Positions 5,199-9,911 of a stretch of DNA of 9,911 nt are shown piece by piece. Made by a program: the position numbers and the translations under genes. Position 1 is the stretch's first letter. Every line of letters begins with the position of its first letter. Below the pieces are notes generated by a model. That model had not been told where the DNA came from, did no database searches, and saw nothing but the letters and a program-made list of their open reading frames with translations. Origin of the DNA: CAZNVG01 sp964576475 (GTDB taxonomy: Bacteria; Patescibacteriota; Saccharimonadia; Saccharimonadales; CAZNVG01); contig CAZNVG010000038.1 of the NCBI GenBank assembly GCA_964576475.1, positions 1 to 9,911 of the forward strand. Direction: 5' to 3'.

Positions 5199-6230
5199 CT
5201 ACTCGGCTAAGGGTAGCTTCGAAACGATTTCGCTAGAGGCTTGGATCCGATTTTTGAAAAGACTTATTCTCTGCTGTAGATAATTATCAGCGATATCGAG
5301 CATCTGCCACCATTGATTCACTCGCTGGTTCTGCGGACCCTGCGTCAGTGACTTCAGAAGTGTTGCTTCGGCCTGGGTTCTCTTTTCGTCGTCCCAGCCA
5401 CGTGCTGTGTGTACAACGTCTAGCATGGTCGTAAATTCGTTCCACGCAACACTTAGCAATCTACGTACTTCCATTTCACGCTTTGAAGCACGACCCGGTC
5501 GATGCGCATAGGCGTTCAGTTCACGAATATCACGATGAGCTTCAATGAGTTTAGCCACGTGATCTTGCATCGTTTCTAGTTTACCGTCCAGAGCGTGCCC
5601 TACGCTTCGTTCTCGCTTGGCCTGCGCTTCATCCGTTAATTCATTAACTGCTTGTGTCTTTGCGCGCACGCGGTCTGCAAATCGCTCTGGATATTGCACG
5701 ACCATAGAATATTCCGCTGGGTTCAGTGCAATAACATGACCTGCAAGTCGCTCATTCACTGGCAACTGGTACATTACACCATCTTGGCGTTTCAGCTCCT
5801 TTAGTTCTGTTCTCGTCCCGAACAAGAAAGCCCCTATCTTTTCTGGGGTAAGCCATTCAGAATCTTGCTGTGTCACCGCCTCAAGGTCATAACGGCCTTG
5901 TGGATCGTATTGCCAAAGTTTTAAATAACCTCCAAAGGCATGTTGATCACGTTTGCGCTCGGGTGCAGTTTCGACTTTTTCTACAACTTGCTCAGTTGCA
6001 ACCGCTCCAGCACCTGCCGGGTTGGCATGTTGGGCTGTTTCTGTGCCGCTCAATACTCCTCGTGCAATTTCCAATGCCGATAGTCCCGTTGCGACAGCTT
6101 CTGCGCGACCTTCCGCGCCAGCTTCTAGCCACGAGTTATCTGGCGTATGGGTTGGGACGTATGGACTCATGCCCTTACTATTGCCGTGAGTTTCAAGAGA
6201 TTCATCTCGAGGAAGCGGTTCAATTGTCAT
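5199..6230 (-). CDS. Orphan soluble helical protein
   Basis: 343 aa, family not recognised. There is no signal peptide, membrane helix or cysteine, so it is probably cytoplasmic. Residues 1-95 are a low-complexity, likely disordered region rich in Glu, Ala, Thr and Pro. Residues 99-185 look folded (GGYLKLWQYDPQGRYDLEA, then LTPEKIGAFLFGTRTELKEL, a possible helix-turn-helix-sized segment without a clear match). Residues 185-335 are charged and helical, with likely coiled coils at 186-245 and 250-335. The start is fixed by an extended -10 promoter exactly 6 nt before the ATG. The gene has its own promoter, and the ABC operon promoter lies just beyond its stop, so it is likely monocistronic. Function unknown; a scaffolding role would be speculation. 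Confidence 0.85.
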   Translation of the reverse strand: MTIEPLPRDESLETHGNSKGMSPYVPTHTPDNSWLEAGAEGRAEAVATGLSALEIARGVLSGTETAQHANPAGAGAVATEQVVEKVETAPERKRDQHAFGGYLKLWQYDPQGRYDLEAVTQQDSEWLTPEKIGAFLFGTRTELKELKRQDGVMYQLPVNERLAGHVIALNPAEYSMVVQYPERFADRVRAKTQAVNELTDEAQAKRERSVGHALDGKLETMQDHVAKLIEAHRDIRELNAYAHRPGRASKREMEVRRLLSVAWNEFTTMLDVVHTARGWDDEKRTQAEATLLKSLTQGPQNQRVNQWWQMLDIADNYLQQRISLFKNRIQASSEIVSKLPLAE

Positions 6231-6236
6231 GAGGCA

Positions 6237-6265
6237 ATTGTATCACATTTATGCTTATTTGTAAA
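6237..6265 (-). promoter_or_regulatory. Strong promoter with leaderless start for the 5199-6230 gene
   Basis: On the minus strand TTTACA (6265-6260, five of six matches) is followed by a 17-base spacer and TACAAT (6242-6237), with TGa at 6245-6243 making an extended -10 box. Six nucleotides (TGCCTC) then lead directly to the ATG at 6230, so the mRNA should begin at or beside the start codon. It is the best-formed promoter of the three leaderless cases. Confidence 0.75.
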
Positions 6266-6278
6266 TATCTCTCGGCAT

Positions 6279-6309
6279 AACAAAACCCCGAGTCGGTTAT
6301 GACCCGGGG
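6279..6309 (-). terminator. Intrinsic terminator of the 67-aa protein gene
   Basis: Read on the minus strand, CCCCGGGTC (6309-6301) pairs with GACTCGGGG (6294-6286) over 9 positions with one G-U and a 6-nt loop. It is followed by TTTTGTT (6285-6279). It lies 27 nt beyond the stop codon of the small gene and just before the promoter of the next gene. Confidence 0.9.
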
Positions 6310-6335
6310 CGTATGCTCTAACTCGTGTAGACCTA

Positions 6336-6539
6336 TTACTTGTCAGTTCGCTTGAGAGTAAGGAATCCGTTACGTGGATTCTCGATCACTGCGTAGTTTG
6401 TAGGCAGTGCGTCGATTGCTTCAGGACGTACGTCTTTAGCAAAGTAATAGATAGTTTGTTCTTTCCCACCGCGCAAAGTAACCTTTTTGGCGTGCAGATA
6501 GTATGCAACCCCTTTAGAATTTGTGTGTGAAAACGCCAT
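6336..6539 (-). CDS. Small conserved-looking protein of unknown function (67 aa)
   Basis: 67 aa, no cysteines or membrane segment. It begins MAFSHTNSKGVAYYLHAKKV, then a basic beta-hairpin-like part (TLRGGKEQTIYYFAKDVRP, about 21-39), a short turn (ALPTNY) and an ending ENPRNGFLTLKRTDK. The pattern YYLH...V.LR.G...IYYFA.DVRP...P..Y.V.ENPR.G resembles a small uncharacterised protein I associate with Patescibacteria; I cannot run a search to confirm this. It is a real gene: consensus promoter, very strong Shine-Dalgarno (AAGGAGGAG) and an intrinsic terminator of its own, which suggests high, independent expression. The many aromatic and basic residues would suit nucleic acid or ribosome binding, but this is a guess. 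Confidence 0.9.
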   Translation of the reverse strand: MAFSHTNSKGVAYYLHAKKVTLRGGKEQTIYYFAKDVRPEAIDALPTNYAVIENPRNGFLTLKRTDK

Positions 6540-6541
6540 AA

Positions 6542-6550
6542 CTCCTCCTT
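6542..6550 (-). promoter_or_regulatory. Strong Shine-Dalgarno of the 67-aa protein
   Basis: AAGGAGGAG on the minus strand ends 2 nt before the ATG at 6539, so the AGGAGG core has about 4 nt spacing, slightly tight. It is the strongest ribosome binding site in the window and fixes the start. Confidence 0.85.
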
Positions 6551-6560
6551 ATTTGATTCG

Positions 6561-6592
6561 CGTACCCCTAAAATACTTGTTTGTCGTACCCC
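6561..6592 (-). repeat. Direct repeat GGGGTACG across the promoter
   Basis: GGGGTACG on the minus strand occurs at 6592-6585, inside the promoter spacer, and again at 6568-6561, at the predicted transcription start, 24 bases apart. Two identical octamers placed this way could be an operator bound by a regulator, spanning a little over two helical turns. Chance remains possible. Confidence 0.4.
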
Positions 6593-6599
6593 CTGTCAA
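6570..6599 (-). promoter_or_regulatory. Promoter of the 67-aa protein gene
   Basis: On the minus strand a perfect TTGACA -35 box (6599-6594) is followed by an 18-base spacer and TATTTT (6575-6570, four of six matches). The start would be near 6563, leaving a leader of about 24 nt with the Shine-Dalgarno. The spacer and start region carry a repeated GGGGTACG. Confidence 0.75.
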
Positions 6600-6621
6600 T
6601 CAGTTAATACGATTTTTCTCT

Positions 6622-7248
6622 CTAGAGATCGGCTTTTAACAGATAGGAATCAATGAGAAGTTTGATTATTCTCCCGAGAAGCATAAGGGTTAAACCTAAA
6701 CTGACCACAACGCTCCAGCCTGCGAGATCTGGCGACCATTTTGGGCTTACAAAGTCGTACGTATAGAGTTCTTTAGGGACTTCAGCGGCAACCGCAGGGT
6801 TCTGATTGTTTGTTCTCGCCGCAACATATTCCTGGATACAGCTTGCTATAACGGTGAGTGGCACAGCACGCTGCTTACAACTAGCCTCAGCCTCGTTGTA
6901 GAGGCCTGTGTTACCGTTTGCAGCTGCAGCCTTGGCCTGTGCGTCAGCGACTGCTTTGTTGTACGTGTTGACGAGCTGTATGGGCGGCTCGCTTCCAGCG
7001 AATTCACTCTTTGAACGAAGATTAGTATTCATGTGTGTTGTGACATAAGCACGTAAGTCCTTCAGTGCTGCCTGCACATCACCTCCGTTCGCATCAGCTT
7101 CAACCACTTTAGTGCGCAGTTCAACCATGCGCAGGTTGTTTCGACGAAGGAGTAATACTGAAACTGCGCTCGAAACCACAAGTGCCACAATAATCGAACT
7201 TATACTTAGGGTGGCGAGAGTATGTACTAGTTTTTGTGCTGTCTTCAT
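6622..7248 (-). CDS. Two-helix membrane protein of unknown function, coupled to the MFS gene
   Basis: 208 aa. Membrane helices at about 13-34 and 175-198 enclose a domain of roughly 140 residues (35-174) that is mostly helical and likely extracytoplasmic. It contains VVEADANGGDVQAALKDLRAYV (48-69), an Ala-rich helix (98-111) and two cysteines, C124 and C137, that could form a disulfide. The arrangement resembles sensor-like extracytoplasmic helical bundles, but there is no HAMP, kinase or cyclase part. The ATG overlaps the MFS stop (ATGA) and has AAGGTG 8 nt upstream, so the two genes are co-translated and the protein may work with the transporter. I see no intrinsic terminator after it before the next promoter. 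Family not recognised. Confidence 0.87.
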   Translation of the reverse strand: MKTAQKLVHTLATLSISSIIVALVVSSAVSVLLLRRNNLRMVELRTKVVEADANGGDVQAALKDLRAYVTTHMNTNLRSKSEFAGSEPPIQLVNTYNKAVADAQAKAAAANGNTGLYNEAEASCKQRAVPLTVIASCIQEYVAARTNNQNPAVAAEVPKELYTYDFVSPKWSPDLAGWSVVVSLGLTLMLLGRIIKLLIDSYLLKADL

Positions 7249-8459
7249 GTATGTTTCACCTTAAGAAGTTTAGACGGCTCTAGGAATAGACCAAGCGAAG
7301 AAATACCGGTGAGGATAAGGCCAATGGAGAGTACTGTCTTATCCTGCAACCAAAACGTCATCAGGAACAATCCTAACCATAGAAATGCACGTAATGTATT
7401 GCTAATTATCTCAAACATAGTAAACGTAATTATTCGGAACCCTTCAAGCTCATCAACTCGATCATACAGTGCCTTAAGGTACGGCAATTGGTACCCTAAC
7501 GTTAACGGTTCATTCACTACGTTCACCAAAGCCGCTCCTCCAATTCCACCAACGAACACACGACCTACATACAGAAGCATATTGCCCAAAACGGCCATCC
7601 TATACGTTGACGCAATTCGTTTACCATCTGTAAGCCTAGCAAGATAACGCGTCGTAATGTAGGCGGTGGCTGCGCCTAGTGCAGTGATTGCGCCAACTTG
7701 CGCATAGGCGTTTGAACTAACTAGGAATATACCAACAAAGAGCGGCCAAATAACCCGAGTACCTACGTTGTCCATGCCATACGCCGTATATGCTATTGAA
7801 TTGGGAATTAGATCCTTTATTGGAAATGCATCGTAATTAAGCGTCTGGCGTGAACGAACTGGCTCCTTCGTGCGGAAGAGCGGCCAAGCTGCAAACAATA
7901 GTATGAGCAGTGAAAGTCCAATTGTCAGTTTTGGATCAACGAAGCTTGCTAAAACACCGCCAATCAAAGGCCCTCCAATATTCCCTAGGCGCTCCATGAG
8001 CAGCGTCACGCCAATTTCCTTCCCACCGTGAGTCTTATGTTTTATTTTCGACAGATCGACGTGAAACGCAATATAGTACAGTGCCAGTGCGGCCGACGAG
8101 AATACCGATAGCACCCAGAGCGGCCATGAGAGTCTTTCCATAGTCAACAAAATTAAAAATCCAACAATCTGCAAAATATAACTAACTAACATTGCATGTT
8201 TCGGACCACTTCTTGCCACATACCAGGCAAATAACAAACATAATGCTGGGCGAATTGTGAAAAAAATAAGGTTATATAAACAAATTTCAGCAATAGTATA
8301 GCCAAGTTTATACAAGTAAATCGGCACAAAAATCCCTATCATACCAACGCCGATGCTGCGTAATAAAACACTCGAATAGACTTCGTTTAATTCGCTAAAA
8401 TCAAAGCCACGCCAAGGGTGTCGCTTATAGAGCATTTTGAATGTAAGTTTTCGCAGCAT
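7245..8459 (-). CDS. Major facilitator superfamily transporter
   Basis: 404 aa with about 11-12 hydrophobic helices: roughly 28-50, 55-80, 90-106, 111-133, 155-173, 178-196, 219-247, 251-271, 287-310, 345-370 and 375-394. The loop after helix 2 (AWYVARSGPKHAML, 78-91) corresponds to the MFS signature loop though it lacks the full GxxxDRxGRR form, and a central cytoplasmic loop (197-217) joins the two halves. The helix-5 segment MERLGNIGGPLIGGVLAS (155-172) is typical of MFS exporters. The substrate cannot be assigned. The 20-residue basic N-terminus (KRHPWRGFDF) precedes the first helix. No Shine-Dalgarno precedes the ATG. It heads a likely operon with the overlapping two-helix protein. Confidence 0.9.
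   Translation of the reverse strand: MLRKLTFKMLYKRHPWRGFDFSELNEVYSSVLLRSIGVGMIGIFVPIYLYKLGYTIAEICLYNLIFFTIRPALCLLFAWYVARSGPKHAMLVSYILQIVGFLILLTMERLSWPLWVLSVFSSAALALYYIAFHVDLSKIKHKTHGGKEIGVTLLMERLGNIGGPLIGGVLASFVDPKLTIGLSLLILLFAAWPLFRTKEPVRSRQTLNYDAFPIKDLIPNSIAYTAYGMDNVGTRVIWPLFVGIFLVSSNAYAQVGAITALGAATAYITTRYLARLTDGKRIASTYRMAVLGNMLLYVGRVFVGGIGGAALVNVVNEPLTLGYQLPYLKALYDRVDELEGFRIITFTMFEIISNTLRAFLWLGLFLMTFWLQDKTVLSIGLILTGISSLGLFLEPSKLLKVKHT
7257..7262 (-). promoter_or_regulatory. Ribosome binding site of the two-helix protein inside the MFS gene
   Basis: AAGGTG on the minus strand lies 8 nt before the ATG at 7248, within the last MFS codons, and goes with the ATGA overlap. This matches the junction seen in the ABC operon. 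Confidence 0.55.
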
Positions 8460-8484
8460 GTTGATATTAATCGCTTATGCCTTG

Positions 8485-8493
8485 ATTGTAGCA
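8485..8493 (-). promoter_or_regulatory. Extended -10 promoter of the MFS operon
   Basis: On the minus strand TGcTACAAT spans 8493-8485, with transcription predicted near 8478 and a leader of about 19 nt before the ATG at 8459. No convincing -35 box exists at the right distance. The 57-base gap between the surface-protein stop and the MFS start also holds three copies of GCTAG at 8498-8502, 8506-8510 and 8516-8520, just upstream of the -10. Confidence 0.55.
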
Positions 8494-8516
8494 TGGCGCT
8501 AGGTGGCTAGAAGTCG

Positions 8517-9911
8517 CTAGAATCGCCGAACGGTGCCCGATTTCTGGTCCACTTTTCGGTCAAGCCCTACGCTAAACCGATATTTCATAACCGGAAGAGA
8601 GACGACTTTGAGGTGGTGGAAATACGAATATTGCACCGAATCATCGACCGCAAGCAGCGGTTGCTTGTGTCGACGGTAGTCGTAATATGTGAAGACCGTG
8701 CCCGCTATAAGGAGTAATCCTACTGGACTAGCTAGTGCAACAAATACGCCTGTTTTGGCGAGTTGAGAGACTGGCGTACTCGCAGTAGCCACACCGAGCA
8801 CGACAGAAAGGTTCACCTCAGCTACAGTGGCAGCAGTACTCACACTAGACGTAACAGCGGCGGCAACCTCGTTGCCTGTGTCGATATGCTCTACGGCATT
8901 AGTAAGTGTGTCTATCTTATCTATGCCAGTGCTGTTAAATGCTCCTGGGGTAGCTACGTAAAGATTTTGACCATCGGGACTCTGGAAGATACCTAAAGCA
9001 CCAGCAGCAAGCTGTATGTTCGTCGTAAACTGTCCGTTAGACGGATTAAGCACGAATATCTTGTCTGAATAGCTGTTATTGGGGATTCCTGAACTACTTG
9101 CAGCATAAATTTTTGAGTTATCTAACGATAACACTGCATTGGTAAGCGGAGTGTCGCTATCCCAGACGGTTACCGACTGATCGGTAGCTACGCTCATCAC
9201 ACTTACTCTTTGGGAGTCGCCGTCACTACCGATACAGAATACATAATAGTAAGGGTACGCAGCGTCATCCGAGAACGCAGCCGATATAGCCTGCCTGCCA
9301 TCGCAGCCAACATCAATTGTGCGATCTACTTGGTTCGTTGTAGGGTTAATGACCGCAACAGAATCACCTTGCATCGGGAACTGATATATCTCACCCTTCT
9401 GACTCGTTACCGTGACATTCGGCTGAAAGCCGACTTCAATGGTGGTCGTTGTTTGATTATTTGCCACATCGATAACCGACACGCTTTGAAGTCCAGTGTT
9501 TGGAGAAAATAACTTCGTGCCATCAGAACTATATGCCCCCATTGCAGTAAAGGCATTTGCAGGATACCCGCTAGCAGCTACAGGCACCGAAGGATTTGCG
9601 CTATCAAATTTGGCCGGTACATATGAATTATTGCTGTACGAGCCCATTTGATAAAAGATTCCGTTAACTTTCGATGGCGCAAGAAACAGTAAAGGGTCGT
9701 TCGTCGTTATTGGGAAGTTATCACCATTTATGGCGTCATCCGTTAAACGAATACGATTAATCTTTGTTGTGTCGCCTTGGTCATTGCTACTTACGTAATA
9801 TGCATACCCAGTATTCTTGATGGATCGTGCCGTAATCGTATTGTTGCCGTCAGGCAAGCCTGTCACGTTCACCGACCACGCACCGTTGTTGTCCGAACGT
9901 GTCTGAGTCAA
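8517..9911 (-). CDS. Cell-surface beta-propeller protein with LAKTG motif (C-terminal part)
   Basis: 464 codons are visible; the N-terminus lies beyond the right edge, so the leading TTG is not a real start. Residues 7-32 (NNGAWSVNVTGLPDGNNTITA) are the end of a bacterial Ig-like domain. Residues about 75-345 carry repeated blades such as SVSVIDVANNQTTTTIEVG, SVAVINPTTNQVDRTIDVG, KIFVLNPSNGQFTTNIQL and KIDTLTNAVEHIDTG, the pattern of YVTN/YncE-type beta-propellers. A Ser/Thr/Ala/Val linker (350-383) leads to LAKTG (384-388), a membrane helix (389-410) and DYRRHK. This resembles an LAxTG sortase signal, but 54 residues follow the helix, rich in aromatic and basic residues. Known sortase substrates end soon after the charged tail, so it may be a plain membrane-anchored surface protein. 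Likely role: adhesion or host contact, inferred. Confidence 0.88.
   Translation of the reverse strand: MTQTRSDNNGAWSVNVTGLPDGNNTITARSIKNTGYAYYVSSNDQGDTTKINRIRLTDDAINGDNFPITTNDPLLFLAPSKVNGIFYQMGSYSNNSYVPAKFDSANPSVPVAASGYPANAFTAMGAYSSDGTKLFSPNTGLQSVSVIDVANNQTTTTIEVGFQPNVTVTSQKGEIYQFPMQGDSVAVINPTTNQVDRTIDVGCDGRQAISAAFSDDAAYPYYYVFCIGSDGDSQRVSVMSVATDQSVTVWDSDTPLTNAVLSLDNSKIYAASSSGIPNNSYSDKIFVLNPSNGQFTTNIQLAAGALGIFQSPDGQNLYVATPGAFNSTGIDKIDTLTNAVEHIDTGNEVAAAVTSSVSTAATVAEVNLSVVLGVATASTPVSQLAKTGVFVALASPVGLLLIAGTVFTYYDYRRHKQPLLAVDDSVQYSYFHHLKVVSLPVMKYRFSVGLDRKVDQKSGTVRRF

Noticed and set aside
9906..9911. TTG at the right edge as the true start of the surface protein
   Set aside because: The protein begins in the middle of an Ig-like domain and lacks a signal peptide, so the gene clearly continues outside the window.
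1..9911. CRISPR array, transposase, toxin-antitoxin or phage module
   Set aside because: No regularly spaced repeats, no recognisable integrase/transposase/nuclease motifs and no paired small toxin-antitoxin genes were seen.

Overview
The window reads as a piece of chromosome from a small-genome bacterium, most likely a Patescibacteria/CPR member such as Saccharibacteria. The support is circumstantial: a DivIC/FtsB-like division protein in a CPR-like form, several orphan proteins, an extracytoplasmic protein with an LAxTG-type motif, and mostly Shine-Dalgarno-free first genes. TGA is used as a stop (EamA transporter, ABC ATPase and MFS genes all end in TGA), so the UGA=Gly code of Gracilibacteria/Absconditabacteria is not in use. 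There are no phage genes, transposases, CRISPR arrays or rRNA. The lineage call is an inference.

Layout from left to right: a possible last few codons of an upstream gene (3-59); a consensus promoter, a long leader with a strong hairpin, and a GC-rich orphan helical protein (278-805) closed by a second long hairpin (842-896). A DivIC/FtsB-like septum protein follows on the minus strand (907-1371). Next is a CAT-anticodon tRNA (1473-1548) with its own promoter and terminator, an EamA/DMT transporter (1594-2487) and an acidic orphan protein (2525-3433), all on the plus strand. That orphan converges, with overlapping stop codons, on a two-gene ABC-2 exporter operon (permease 3430-4224, ATPase 4221-5144, minus strand).

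Further right, all on the minus strand: a soluble helical orphan (5199-6230), a 67-aa conserved-looking protein with its own promoter and terminator (6336-6539), a bitopic membrane protein (6622-7248) translationally coupled to an MFS transporter (7245-8459), and the C-terminal part of a large surface protein with an Ig-like end, a YVTN-type beta-propeller, an LAKTG motif, a membrane segment and an unusually long tail (8517-9911, running off the right edge).

The most coherent unexplained signal is how expression starts. Three genes (1594, 2525, 6230) have an extended -10 box of the form TGnTAnnnT with exactly 6 nt between the box and the ATG, which predicts leaderless mRNAs. Genes inside operons (4224, 7248) instead have ATGA stop-start overlaps plus AAGGA/AAGGTG ribosome binding sites, and only two monocistronic units (278-805 and 6336-6539) have a long leader with a strong Shine-Dalgarno. 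I found no convincing new defence or mobile system; the best candidates for novelty are the orphan proteins and the hairpin-flanked GC-rich gene.
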